From Anaerolineaceae bacterium (GTDB lineage: Bacteria > Chloroflexota > Anaerolineae > Aggregatilineales > Phototrophicaceae), in the NCBI GenBank assembly GCA_016124855.1, contig WGMX01000044.1, positions 1 to 64,000 of the forward strand: a stretch of 64,000 nucleotides of DNA, written 5' to 3'. A program made the position numbers and the translations under genes. The notes beneath the pieces are model-generated. The model had not been told where the DNA came from and searched no databases. It saw nothing but the letters and a program-made list of their open reading frames with translations. Below, in pieces: positions 18,231 through 27,025 of the stretch; position 1 is the first letter of the stretch; the number at the start of each line of letters is the position of its first letter.

Positions 18231-18772
18231 TCGCATACCTCTCTTTCTTTCTACAGGCATGAGTTCCTGATCCCCTTCGCCCTGTAGCTGGTTTATCGCC
18301 AGCCGCCCCGGTGGGTCGTTACTCCCACGACTACTATGGTATGATCTCCGTCACCATAGGGTTCGCACCCCGTAGGCGATCCCGTAGTACGATCATGTAA
18401 GACGTTTCTAGAGTGACTTAGGGTGTCCTTTCGTGGCTTGATAGGTCTCACTGACCATTGTTCCTGACAGGAAGATTTCCCATTCCACGTCGGCGGGAAC
18501 GGTGCTGTCAGGTCTCGATCTAAACCGTTGTATCGAGGGAGGGTACTTGTCTCCAACTCACCACTAGACTTCAAACAATCCAGCCTTACCCATATCACTC
18601 AGGTCTTGAGGTTCTTACTCTGCTAAACGGTTTCGCAGTTCACCCCGTTTCCAACATGCTATTGTCCGCTGTCCGGTTTCCCTTTCAGGTAAGTTGGATG
18701 ACCTCACAGGCACTTTCTTCAACCTGCGGTGCGTTTCGCACAATCTTACAAGTCGCCATACGGCGCAACCAC

Positions 18773-19357
18773 ATAATACCAGGCGCGGCGTTTGCTGCTG
18801 AAGCGTGCGCCAAAGCGTTTCAGGATTTCGCGTTTTGGGTAGGTATCGCCAAGCAGCCACCACCACGGACGTTCCTGTGGATTGCGCTGGCTTTTCTCAG
18901 CGTGAATGCCTTCAACTGCCGTTTCTTTTTCACCAGTTGTTGGTGAAACGGGATGATACCCGGATGGATTGAAGTTCGGTCCAGAATGGGCTGTCGGTTC
19001 GATGTAGCCGGTACTGCTATTGTTGGGGAGTTCCAACCATTTGCCATCGCGCCAGAGAAACACAGCCGCACGATGGTAGCGGCGTGTCACCGCTTCCGCT
19101 TGCGTCAGCTCGGCGGCAGTCACATTGAGCAGCAAATAGCCATGTCGCACTGAAGTGTCCCCGTCAATCTGAACGTAGCGATATGATGCCTGTGCTGATG
19201 ACACATCCCGCGCTTTTGCCCCATAGAGGGTCAGCAAGGTTTCGCAGGCGGCGCTGGAATAGCCGATTTTGTAAGCACTGACCGTCAATTTCGTTCGAGG
19301 GTTTTTCACCCGCTGTGAGCCGTAGGTGTGAACCGCCAGAATATGATTGTCAGCCAT
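18773..19357 (-). CDS. 5' part of intron-split accessory gene
   Basis: Encodes 195 residues up to FSSKRRAWYY, where intron 2 appears to begin. If unspliced the frame continues for eight codons to TAA at 18746. The N-terminal domain (to about 120) is unknown. The C-terminal segment (YPKREILKRFGARFSSKRRAWYY) resembles the short DUF5710-like motif seen in plasmid and ICE proteins, usually followed by an ELP segment that is found in the 3' part at 16317. The start at 19357 overlaps the stop of the SLOG gene by 8 bases. Confidence 0.62.
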
Positions 19358-19805
19358 GACGAGCCTCCTTGAACTTAAAGGTGACGAGATGCGCTTCTTT
19401 GTGACGGCTCAGCATGTAGCCATATCCAACTTTCGTTCCTCGGCTGTCGCCGTTCCAGATAAACATGCCGAGAGTCGCGTTGTCCACCATCCAGCGGTCT
19501 CGTGTGTGATAGTGATCTAGCAGATAGCCACCTGCCGCCCGGTAGGTATCCCGCTCGACCTTGACATAGCTGCCATGTGAGCAACCGTTGTTTCGTGGAA
19601 AATTGGTGATGCCGACCACCAATACTTTCACTTTCAGCCGACGGCACTCCTGTACCACTACCATATCCACACCGTTCGGGTTGTCTCCGACAATAATCGT
19701 GTAGCCCAATTGGTGTGCGCGTTGCACGACACGACGCGCATACGCCAATGCTTCGCGAGTTGAGTGGCGACTGCCAGCGATCATCAGATGTGTGATCGGT
19801 TTCAT
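19350..19805 (-). CDS. SLOG-fold (DUF2493/YspA-like) nucleotide-binding protein
   Basis: A 151-residue protein of the SLOG superfamily. It has the N-terminal MIAGSR strand-loop and GDNPNGVDMVVVQECRR, which together form the pocket for nucleotide-derived ligands in DprA/LOG/TIR-related folds. Small SLOG proteins of this type are common on mobile elements and in defence neighbourhoods, where they are thought to sense or process signalling nucleotides. No transmembrane segment is seen. It is coupled by an 8-base overlap to the next gene. Confidence 0.68.
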   Translation of the reverse strand: MKPITHLMIAGSRHSTREALAYARRVVQRAHQLGYTIIVGDNPNGVDMVVVQECRRLKVKVLVVGITNFPRNNGCSHGSYVKVERDTYRAAGGYLLDHYHTRDRWMVDNATLGMFIWNGDSRGTKVGYGYMLSRHKEAHLVTFKFKEARHG

Positions 19806-19863
19806 ATCAGCCTCACTTCAAAATAAGTGGTCATTTGATGGGGTTTAAAAAGAAATGTTTTTA

Positions 19864-20268
19864 TCAGCGATTGTGAACTTCACCGAGCGACTTAAAACCA
19901 ATCTGATGACGGTCGGCAACCTTGTGCAGAATATCGACCAGTAAATAGCGGTGGCAGTGTCGTGTGCTGGCATGGGTATCCTTGCAATAGCAGCAGACAA
20001 TCAACACATCGCTCTGTAACGCATCCAGAAAAGCCACCTGATTCTTCTGATACCGTTCACGCATGAGCTCGGTGTAGTGGTTGGTATAGGTATCCCAATC
20101 GATTGCGCCTCGCTTCCAATCCATAACCATCGACCATGTGGGAGCGAACACTGCACCCAACCCGGTCGCACTTTTGATGGTTGTGTCCAATACCCGTTGT
20201 CCAATGTGACCGCGATAGCCAATTCGTGCCGTTCCAACCGCGCATATGTGCTGTTTTGTTTCAATCAT
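19864..20268 (-). CDS. DUF488-like protein, first gene of accessory operon
   Basis: A 134-residue protein of DUF488-like type: an N-terminal region GTARIGYRG, a WDTYTNHYTELMRERY helix and a Cys/His cluster CYCKDTHASTRHCHRYLL near the C-terminus. This matches the CYC...CHR signature of the family, whose function is unsettled. ATG 20268 has GAGGTG upstream; the longer frame to 20511 has no support. It is the first gene of the minus-strand operon, 34 bases downstream of a terminator-like hairpin. Confidence 0.62.
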   Translation of the reverse strand: MIETKQHICAVGTARIGYRGHIGQRVLDTTIKSATGLGAVFAPTWSMVMDWKRGAIDWDTYTNHYTELMRERYQKNQVAFLDALQSDVLIVCCYCKDTHASTRHCHRYLLVDILHKVADRHQIGFKSLGEVHNR

Positions 20269-20291
20269 AGATTTCACCTCTGAGTGTGAAA

Positions 20292-20333
20292 GTACGAAAT
20301 AAAACGACCCCACAGCCCTATGACTGTGAGGTC
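20292..20333 (-). terminator. Terminator-like hairpin in leader of accessory operon
   Basis: On the minus strand a 10-bp stem (GACCTCACAG pairing with CTGTGGGGTC, with one G-T pair) is followed by GTTTTATTTCG. It lies only 24 bases before the first gene of the minus-strand operon, so it may be an attenuator in that operon's leader and not the end of another transcript. Confidence 0.5.
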
Positions 20334-20695
20334 GAGAAGCGCTCATCCGCGCAGGTTGCCGCCTGAATGCGCCCCGGCACGCCCTTGCAGGTGTGACCTC
20401 GAGACGTTGGCCGTTCCAGTAGACAGCTTTTTGGTTTCGCTGCCTCATCCACGACGATCTGCGTTCCGATTGCCCATGTGCAGCTTGGCAAAACCAACTG
20501 CTCTGCTCCAACAGAGAAGCTGATCCTGCATCACAGGTTCGGGAGCGTTTGGCATAATCTGGACAGCGCGATCATCTATAGGAGACCGTCAACGCACATC
20601 GGCGTTGGGCAGTGTTTACAGCGTTGCCCTTTCGAGCGAACGCAGCCTTCACAGCACATCCGTCTGATCGATAACCACTTATGCTTTTGGTAATC

Positions 20696-20868
20696 TGCAA
20701 CTTTTACGCAGGTCAAATAGCACGCCGGGGTCGCCCACCTTCACCCAACGGGCGGCATGGTTTTGTCATGAGCCGAAGGCGGCACAAGCCCAAGGCAAAA
20801 CCATAGCCGTGCCCGCTTGCGGGTATGAAGGGTGGGGTGGCGTGCTATCCTGCGGAATAAAAGTTGCA
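20696..20868. repeat. 173-bp interrupted palindrome
   Basis: The left arm begins TGCAACTTTTACGCAGG and then ATAGCACGCC. The right arm is its near reverse complement, with GGCGTGCTAT then CCTGCGGAATAAAAGTTGCA. Within lies a second inverted pair, CATGGTTTTG / CAAAACCATAG, so the whole can fold into one long branched hairpin. Weaker symmetry (GCTTTTGG / CCAAAGC) continues outside. It could be a MITE-like repeat, a structured RNA, or an origin or attachment-type site. Confidence 0.6.
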
Positions 20869-21058
20869 CCAAAGCAAAAGGTTAAGCGAACCAATGGGGC
20901 CGGTGGGTTCGCCATCGAATGAGAAGCTGACAATGCAAAACAATTTAGGGGATATTCCCATTGTCCCGTAGTCTTAGAAACCTATTCACGATGATGTGCT
21001 CGCAAAGTTTCACTTTCTATTTCAATAATCCTAATATGCCTTATTTACCCATCAACTA

Positions 21059-21074
21059 TGCGCCATTTGGCGGG
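21059..21074. promoter_or_regulatory. Copper-regulon palindrome, site 1
   Basis: TGCGCCA-TT-TGGCGGG, one of nine 7-2-7 palindromes in the island. It lies 118 bp before the Met-rich small protein and DUF305 genes. Confidence 0.6.
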
Positions 21075-21191
21075 TTTCAAGCGGAGAGAATCTGGCTAGA
21101 ATCTTTCCTGTCATCTGAAAACCAGCCTTATGGCTAAAATCTACAGAGGTTTTAATGACAAAAGGTTTGATCATAGTTAGTGAGGAGAATT

Positions 21192-21410
21192 ATGCCGAAT
21201 GATCAAGTTTCTGAAAAATCGGTTGGTTCGAAAAGGATGTCAATGACATGGATAGTAGTGGCGGTTATAGTAGCATTAATTGTCTGGTTTGTTTATAGTG
21301 CGAGCCAGACGTTTGTCATAAAACCAGATAACAGAGCTATGCCTAGTATGAATATGTCAGCACAAGCTACTTCAACAATGCCAGCCAACATGCCTGGCAT
21401 GGATCATTAA
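21192..21410 (+). CDS. Small membrane-anchored Met-rich protein
   Basis: A 72-residue protein with one transmembrane helix (TWIVVAVIVALIVWFVYSA) and a short outer tail rich in Met and ending PANMPGMDH. Met and His clusters of this kind bind Cu(I)/Cu(II) outside the membrane, so a copper-binding or chaperone role beside DUF305 is likely but inferred. ATG 21192 has GAGGAG upstream. It lies 32 bases before the DUF305 gene and shares operator site 1. Confidence 0.68.
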   Translation: MPNDQVSEKSVGSKRMSMTWIVVAVIVALIVWFVYSASQTFVIKPDNRAMPSMNMSAQATSTMPANMPGMDH

Positions 21411-21442
21411 TCGCTTAGTTTCAATTGATAAGGAGTCTAGTC

Positions 21443-22084
21443 ATGAAGGTTCGCTACATTGCGTTCGGATTATTTGTGTTTGTTTTGATGGGTCTGATCC
21501 TGCCTTCAGCATTAGCTGACGCACCCATAGAAGGGCGAGCTGGTCGCGCCGAAGTGCGTTTTTTGGAGGGGATGATGGATCATCATCAAATGGCACTCGA
21601 TATGGCACAGGATTGTTTGTTGAAAGCGAAGACAGATACAGTGTTAAAAACGTGTCAAGATATCATTACTGCACAGACTGCTGAAATAACAACCATGGAG
21701 GGTTATTTACTAAAGTGGTACAACATCGAGTATAAACCAATGCCCATGGCCGATATGATGAGTATGAGTAATACTGGCGCTATGAACGGAATGCATATGA
21801 GTGTAACACCAACGCCTAGTGGTATGGAAGGTATGAATATGCCCGCCACTGACCAATCCATGATGATGGGCATGATGGCCGGATTCAATCGCCTTGAAGG
21901 TAAAGATTACGAAGTTGCTTGGCTTGAATCCATGATTGATCATCATGACGATGCCATCCACATGTCCGAACGCTTATTAAAGCGTGACCCTCAGGGACAT
22001 CCAGAATTGCTCAAATTAGTTCAGGACATAATTACCAACCAGACAGCTGAGATCGATGCAATGGAGAAAATGCTGGCAGGGTAA
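21443..22084 (+). CDS. DUF305 family secreted protein (CopM-like)
   Basis: A 213-residue secreted protein with an N-terminal signal peptide. It has two DUF305 half-repeats with the helix motifs MMDHHQMALDMAQ and MIDHHDDAIHMSERLL, separated by a Met/Gly-rich segment (about 105-140). DUF305 proteins such as cyanobacterial CopM bind copper in the periplasm with these His/Met residues. ATG 21443 has AAGGAG upstream. A fragment of a second DUF305 gene lies at 42208-42257, so the gene was once duplicated. Confidence 0.85.
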   Translation: MKVRYIAFGLFVFVLMGLILPSALADAPIEGRAGRAEVRFLEGMMDHHQMALDMAQDCLLKAKTDTVLKTCQDIITAQTAEITTMEGYLLKWYNIEYKPMPMADMMSMSNTGAMNGMHMSVTPTPSGMEGMNMPATDQSMMMGMMAGFNRLEGKDYEVAWLESMIDHHDDAIHMSERLLKRDPQGHPELLKLVQDIITNQTAEIDAMEKMLAG

Positions 22085-22239
22085 CCGGTAATAGTATTTC
22101 TACCAATGTCTTAAACTGACCGTAGCGTTATGTTCTATGTTACACACCACAAATATGCCGCTTGTCCAAGTGGCCTTGGGGTCATGGTGAATGTGACGGA
22201 GTGAATCAATAAGTGGTGCTACTCAGACCGATAATCTAA

Positions 22240-22277
22240 AAAGCAAGCGCACATCAAAGCTAGATGTGCGCTTTTTG
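22240..22277. terminator. Bidirectional terminator
   Basis: An 11-bp perfect stem (AAGCGCACATC / GATGTGCGCTT) is followed by T-runs on both strands. It lies between the DUF305 gene (plus) and the converging methyltransferase gene (minus). Confidence 0.85.
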
Positions 22278-22288
22278 TTCAAGTCACC

Positions 22289-23152
22289 TTAAGTACGCCA
22301 GCCATCGTAAACGATCATTGTTCCCATGATCGCTAAAGGCTTTATTGTATTGACCGTATGGGTTATTTTCTCACTCATATAGATTGAGGTCTTATTGCTG
22401 AACACATGTAGCCCAAAAGGCATGATTGGCCCGAAGGTCAGCGGATAATAGCTCACATCACTAAACCCATGTTGTTGTAAGTGTCTAACGAACTTTTGTG
22501 GCATCACACATTGGTTAAAACGGAGCGCCGACATATCTTTAATGTCCCGTCCGATCAAACGGCGTCCAAGATTGCCGACCACGCGCAGAGGCTGCCTGAA
22601 CCGGGTAGCGCCTAACATGATGGGTAACGATTTCGGCAAAGCGATTAACAAATCCAATGCTAGGATATTTGGCATTGTCAAAATCAAGCGTCCCCCAGGC
22701 TTAAGGACGCGAGCCATCTCAGCTAAAGCTGGTTTATCGTCTAATATATTGCCCAATAAGCCTAAGGCGATCACCACATCATAATATTGATCGTGGTAAG
22801 TTAAATCCTCGGCTATCCCAATTTTGAACTCGCATTCAAGATTTCGGCGTTGCGCTTCGTTTTGTGCCCGCTGGATCATTTTGGGCGCTATGTCCAGACC
22901 ATCGACTTCATAACCCATCTGGGCTAGCTCTAGCACAGTCACGCCGGCTCCGCACCCCACATCCAAAATACGACTTGTGCCTTTTGTTCGCTGTACCAAG
23001 TCTAAAACAAAGCCATGTTGTTTTCGCAAGGCGTAGCTGGCAAATGAATACTGATCTTGGTAAACCTCATACCAATAATCGCTCCGTTCATTGAAATGCT
23101 CTAGCGTCCGATTTTGTTCTTCGCTATACGGCATTTTATCGAGTTCGGGCAT
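22289..23152 (-). CDS. Class I SAM-dependent methyltransferase
   Basis: A 287-residue methyltransferase. Motif I ILDVGCGAG is near residue 65, motif post-I is GLDIAPKM, and motif IV is VVIALGLLG, followed by MARVLKPGGRL. The C-terminal third is hydrophobic around LLIALPKSLPIMLGA and may bind a lipid-like substrate. The substrate is not predictable. It is one of five SAM methyltransferase genes in this copper island. There is no clear ribosome site before ATG 23152; ATG 23134 is also possible. Confidence 0.72.
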   Translation of the reverse strand: MPELDKMPYSEEQNRTLEHFNERSDYWYEVYQDQYSFASYALRKQHGFVLDLVQRTKGTSRILDVGCGAGVTVLELAQMGYEVDGLDIAPKMIQRAQNEAQRRNLECEFKIGIAEDLTYHDQYYDVVIALGLLGNILDDKPALAEMARVLKPGGRLILTMPNILALDLLIALPKSLPIMLGATRFRQPLRVVGNLGRRLIGRDIKDMSALRFNQCVMPQKFVRHLQQHGFSDVSYYPLTFGPIMPFGLHVFSNKTSIYMSEKITHTVNTIKPLAIMGTMIVYDGWRT

Positions 23153-23252
23153 TGTTATTTGTTATCATCACAGTCTATTGATACGAGATCTTAGGCAGGC
23201 CGTGAACATGTCTGAACTGCATCCTATCTTGCGAACAGGTAATCAGAGCTCA

Positions 23253-23816
23253 TCACTCATCCGTACGAACAAGTAATGCATCAATGGCGCTGCTAAGTTG
23301 TTTCTCGTTGACCCCTGCGTATAAAAACTGAGCAACATTACCATGTTGATCTATGACAAAGGTTTCCGGGACACCCTGCACTCGATAAGCAGTGAAAATC
23401 TTTATCCCTATGTCTGGGCCATTCAGATAGGTTATCCCGAATTCCTTGATGAATGCAAGGGCATTATCATCGGTATCGGCATAATCCACGCCAACGAATA
23501 ACACGCCTTTTTCTTTGTAATGTTCCCAAGTTGCTTGTAAAGCAGGCGCTTCAGTTCGACAGGGAATACACCAACTCGCCCAGAAATTAATGACAACGAC
23601 TTTACCTCGCTGATCGGAGAGGCGGAATTGTTCTCCATTAAATGTTGTTAGCGAGAAATCAGGTGCAGGACCGGATGTTGGTTGAGTTTCATTACGACGA
23701 GACAGTGCCAAACCAAAGACGACGATACTTACCACTACCCCAATGATGAGTACAACAGATCCTATACGTGAAGTGCTTCGTTGGATTTGAATGGGTTCGT
23801 CAAGCAAGTCAGCCAT
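23253..23816 (-). CDS. TlpA/ResA-type membrane-anchored thioredoxin
   Basis: A 187-residue protein with one N-terminal transmembrane helix (IGSVVLIIGVVVSIVVFGLAL) and an AhpC/TSA-Redoxin fold. The active site is WASWCIPCR, followed by the cis-Pro loop QGVPETF. It is predicted to face the outside and to reduce disulfides for cytochrome c or copper-site assembly with electrons from a CcdA transporter. A second TlpA-like protein (29461-30183) is encoded in the same island. Confidence 0.85.
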   Translation of the reverse strand: MADLLDEPIQIQRSTSRIGSVVLIIGVVVSIVVFGLALSRRNETQPTSGPAPDFSLTTFNGEQFRLSDQRGKVVVINFWASWCIPCRTEAPALQATWEHYKEKGVLFVGVDYADTDDNALAFIKEFGITYLNGPDIGIKIFTAYRVQGVPETFVIDQHGNVAQFLYAGVNEKQLSSAIDALLVRTDE

Positions 23817-24107
23817 TTAATGTCACTTTATAACTTAGAACTGATACAAACTTTTTGTATCAACCATAACATAGGTTCATCACAGCCGATTGCCTTGAGC
23901 GCTTTAACCAGCAGAACAGACATTTGTGAAGCACAGCGGAGCGAATCGGCTACTTGTGCGAGTGAGTTAGGCACACTTAAGACGTTCAAAACTTCCACTT
24001 TGAATTCGCAAGGAGGTACTTATCGAGCGACACGACGAAAAGCTGCCGCGTCCCTGTCTTAGATAAGACATTCTCTTGAACCGAGCGCAATGGCATTATA
24101 GGTACGT

Positions 24108-25934
24108 TTAGTGCAAGTAAATCCATTTTGCAACTGAAGGTATACCACTACTGTTTATTGCAAACATCATATAATATCCTTGCTGAGCAAGGGAATGAGG
24201 ATGACCACCATGCGGGGCAGTCAAGGTCAATCTCGTTGGATTTGCATGGTCATGGACGTAAGGCATCTCCAGAACTTTTTGTTGAGTATCAGTTTGGTGC
24301 GTTACAGCCATTGGTCTCACAAGAACTACTTTGACGATGCTAGATGCATCAGGTGACTCGATGACAAAATTCTGTCCGTGATGTACCAACGGCGGAGCGG
24401 CGGAAATCACAGGTCTTGCTCCACCGAACAAATAAGGGGGACTATATATTTCAATTGTAGAACTATACCATCCCGCCATCATTACTTTCCCGCTCGGTAA
24501 CAGCATCGCTACTGAATGATAATCTCTAATAGATGGTAATGCCGCCATAGGCGACCACGAATTGGTCTGCGGATTGAAAATTGTACAGGGTGAGTTTGTG
24601 CGTTGGATGCCACCACAAACAAACACATTCCCGTCAGGTAGCAAAACCGCGCTGCACAGACTTCGATGTTCGCCATCGGGAAATGCTGTAGATGTACCCC
24701 AGTTGGCGGATGGTGACAGTGATGTGGTATCAATGATTTCGTAGGTATTATTTGTGGACGGATCCGAGCCGCCGATCACTAAAATACGTACATAGGGTGC
24801 TGTGTTGCTTAACATCATTACAGACATGCCTTTTGTCCGGTCTGGCATAGAAGGCAAAACGGGTGCAATATTATTCCAGACACCGGTATTGGGTCCAGTA
24901 AATACAAAGTAAGCGGATTGATCATCTCCCAAGAATGGACCACCACCTGCTCCTGCACTTCCCCAGCCCGTTCTTGAATAAAAAATGTTATGATTGGGTA
25001 ACAAATGAAGACCGGGGTACAAACTCGGAAATGGCTTGTCGTCACCAAGTGTAACTTCCCTAAAACTGTCGGAAACCTCATCATAGATTTCCATATCACC
25101 GCCGCCATGTCCGCAAGTAACCAATAACTCGTGGCTGTTGCCAATTCGCTGGTCACCCATTGTCAAAACGGTCGGATACCACCGTTCGTGTACCATACTG
25201 CCAGTGGTTCTGGTCCACATCTTGCTTATCGGGTCAAATTTATAGCCCCATATCGCTTTAGAATTATGTCCATATCCACCACCGCCAACAGCCAAAAACC
25301 GTCCATCTGATAGGAAAGAATGGCCGCTGCAAAGCACCGAGTAGCCATCTGTAGCATTTGGTGTGAGGTGGGGTTGGTTAACAGGGTCTTCAAAAGTAGC
25401 GGGCGTTATATCATCTGGATTCCAAAGCATCGTCGTTTCATCAGCAGTGATAAAAAGCACTTTACCCGTGTGTAACATCGCCGCGTGAACGACACCATCA
25501 ATTGAGCCGGGGCCTCTGCGAGGTATGTTTTGGGGGAAAACAGCCCAACTTCCATAAAACATGTTGCTAAAATGGTGCAAGAAAATGTCGAAATATTTTG
25601 AGTGAAGATGCGTAATATCCAAAACTTCTTTGAAGTTACGAAATCCTAACGGGTACTCTATATCTCTTACATCAAGAATCTGTTTGGCAATTTCATAATC
25701 CAGTATCTGTTTTCGTTTCACTATCATTTCTTCTGGATTGTCTTCATGAATAAAATCACCTTCGCCGTGGCTAGTGGTTACTTTTTCATACATCAAATCT
25801 TGTGGATAAACAGCTTCGTTGATGAAGTTAAGGATTCTTCGGTGGGCGGCGGGTGTCAGCTTACCTATTTCAGTTTGGCGGTTCTCTTGCTGAGAATCTT
25901 TTGCTGTCTTTGAAACATTTTTTTTGGTAGCCAT
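24108..25934 (-). CDS. Galactose/glyoxal oxidase-like copper radical oxidase
   Basis: A 608-residue protein with a kelch propeller and a C-terminal DUF1929 domain. Residues matching the galactose oxidase copper site can be seen: a Cys in YSVLCSGHS (Tyr-Cys cofactor partner), Tyr-His in IRDYHSVAM, a Tyr in IFYSRTGWG, and a His in AVTHQTDTQQKV. It would oxidise primary alcohols or aldehydes and produce H2O2. Unlike secreted fungal and actinobacterial relatives it has no signal peptide, and the N-terminal 100 residues (Lys/Gln-rich then helical) are an extension. The preceding 290-bp gap to the TlpA gene shows nothing. Confidence 0.8.
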   Translation of the reverse strand: MATKKNVSKTAKDSQQENRQTEIGKLTPAAHRRILNFINEAVYPQDLMYEKVTTSHGEGDFIHEDNPEEMIVKRKQILDYEIAKQILDVRDIEYPLGFRNFKEVLDITHLHSKYFDIFLHHFSNMFYGSWAVFPQNIPRRGPGSIDGVVHAAMLHTGKVLFITADETTMLWNPDDITPATFEDPVNQPHLTPNATDGYSVLCSGHSFLSDGRFLAVGGGGYGHNSKAIWGYKFDPISKMWTRTTGSMVHERWYPTVLTMGDQRIGNSHELLVTCGHGGGDMEIYDEVSDSFREVTLGDDKPFPSLYPGLHLLPNHNIFYSRTGWGSAGAGGGPFLGDDQSAYFVFTGPNTGVWNNIAPVLPSMPDRTKGMSVMMLSNTAPYVRILVIGGSDPSTNNTYEIIDTTSLSPSANWGTSTAFPDGEHRSLCSAVLLPDGNVFVCGGIQRTNSPCTIFNPQTNSWSPMAALPSIRDYHSVAMLLPSGKVMMAGWYSSTIEIYSPPYLFGGARPVISAAPPLVHHGQNFVIESPDASSIVKVVLVRPMAVTHQTDTQQKVLEMPYVHDHANPTRLTLTAPHGGHPHSLAQQGYYMMFAINSSGIPSVAKWIYLH

Positions 25935-26116
25935 TACTTGTCTCCCTTATAAACTTGGAGTTGCAAACCGGATTTTCTACAAATGCAATCTGTTAAGTAA
26001 GAAACCCACCTTGCTGATAATTATCTTGACTGAGTGTATAACATAACCATACAATATCATACACTACTATATCATAAAGCGCAATCCACTTACGTGACAA
26101 ATTAAGCCAGTTTAAG

Positions 26117-26977
26117 TTACCCCGGTGCGAGTGTACTTTCTGCCGTTTTTATTTTTGCCAATTCCGCATCAATTGCTGATGCAAAAACGGCGTAGGGCTG
26201 TGCCCCAACGAGCGCTTGACCATTAACAAAGAAAGTGGGTGTTCCCGTAACGCCATAGCTTTCACCGTCTTGGACATCTTTGGCGATTTCCTGCTTGTAG
26301 CGTCCACTACTTACACATGTTGTGAATGCTGTCCCGTCTAAATTGAGTTGAGAAGCAAAATTAGTTAGGTCGGCTGGAAGATATTTGTCCTGATTGCTCA
26401 ACAAAAGATCATGATATTCCCAGTATTTCCCTTGCTCGTTGGCACAATCTGCGGCTTGAGCGGAAACTTCCGCATAAGGATGTAAGCTCAGTATTGGAAA
26501 ATCACGATAGACAAATCGAATTTTGCCCTCATAATTTTTGCGAAGCTGCTCATAGGTGTCCTTGTGGAAACGTCCACAGAACGGACATTGGAAATCGGAA
26601 AATTCAACAATCGTTACCGGAGCATCTTTGGGTCCCCAAGAAGGGTCGTCATCAGCGCTGACGTTAATATTTTGCGGCGCCGCCTGATTTTGTGCCGTTT
26701 GCACGGTTGGCGACTTACTGATTCCATCTGCGACTGCTTGGGAAATCGTCTGAAGGGTAAGTTCGTTACCGCGCATTGGATTAAAAACCGTTGTGCCGAG
26801 GAGGATACCAACAGCCAGACAAGCCAGTCCAATAATCACGTAATTGAAAGTTGTTCTCGGAATAACAATGACCGCACCCTCTTGTGCATAGGGGCTAGGT
26901 AATTGCTCGGCTTCAACTTCAGATACTAACTTTTCTTTATCCCCAGTCTGTGGTTGGATAGAGGGTTCGAATGCCAT
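26117..26977 (-). CDS. Membrane-anchored DsbA/BdbD-like thiol oxidoreductase
   Basis: A 286-residue protein with an N-terminal transmembrane helix (about 45-65). A thioredoxin-fold DsbA domain starts near residue 115, with the active site FQCPFCGRF and cis-Pro GVTGTPTFFV. It probably forms disulfides in exported proteins or, near copper genes, keeps Cys ligands of cupredoxins in the right redox state. It is separated by about 180 bp from the copper radical oxidase gene. Confidence 0.82.
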   Translation of the reverse strand: MAFEPSIQPQTGDKEKLVSEVEAEQLPSPYAQEGAVIVIPRTTFNYVIIGLACLAVGILLGTTVFNPMRGNELTLQTISQAVADGISKSPTVQTAQNQAAPQNINVSADDDPSWGPKDAPVTIVEFSDFQCPFCGRFHKDTYEQLRKNYEGKIRFVYRDFPILSLHPYAEVSAQAADCANEQGKYWEYHDLLLSNQDKYLPADLTNFASQLNLDGTAFTTCVSSGRYKQEIAKDVQDGESYGVTGTPTFFVNGQALVGAQPYAVFASAIDAELAKIKTAESTLAPG

Positions 26978-27025
26978 ATTGACCTACTTTGTTAATCTCG
27001 ATTGATTTTTCTGACGTCGACTGGT

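Larger units (their letters stand above)
16318..18772 (-). mobile_element. Group II intron 2, splitting an accessory gene
   Basis: A second group II intron of a different lineage from intron 1. Domain V lies at 16376-16409. The probable 3' end CTACCCTAC is at 16326-16318, with the same terminal pattern as intron 1. The 5' end is uncertain. The expected GTGCG is found only at 18741, four bases past an in-frame TAA, while the stem-forming sequence typical of the intron 5' end already starts near 18772 as GTGGTTGCGCC. I favour 18772. The ORF occupies 16347-18230; the rest (18231-18772) is ribozyme with no gene. Confidence 0.72.
20269..21191. other. Gene-free boundary between accessory element and copper island
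   Basis: About 920 bases without a convincing gene; the open frames are short and lack ribosome sites. It contains the minus-strand hairpin at 20292-20333, the 173-bp palindrome at 20696-20868 and a copper-regulon-type operator at 21059-21074. The stretch 20334-20695 shows no recognisable element, but probably carries the promoter of the minus-strand operon. Confidence 0.6.

Noticed and set aside
20306..20333. tRNA-like or riboswitch structure near the accessory operon start
   Set aside because: Only a single hairpin is visible; no cloverleaf or known aptamer core was found.
22289..23152. Arsenite methyltransferase (ArsM)
   Set aside because: The Cys residues needed for arsenic binding are missing, and no ars genes are near.
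23781..24062. Plus-strand open frame between the TlpA and oxidase genes
   Set aside because: Low-complexity, overlaps the TlpA gene start on the other strand and has no ribosome site.
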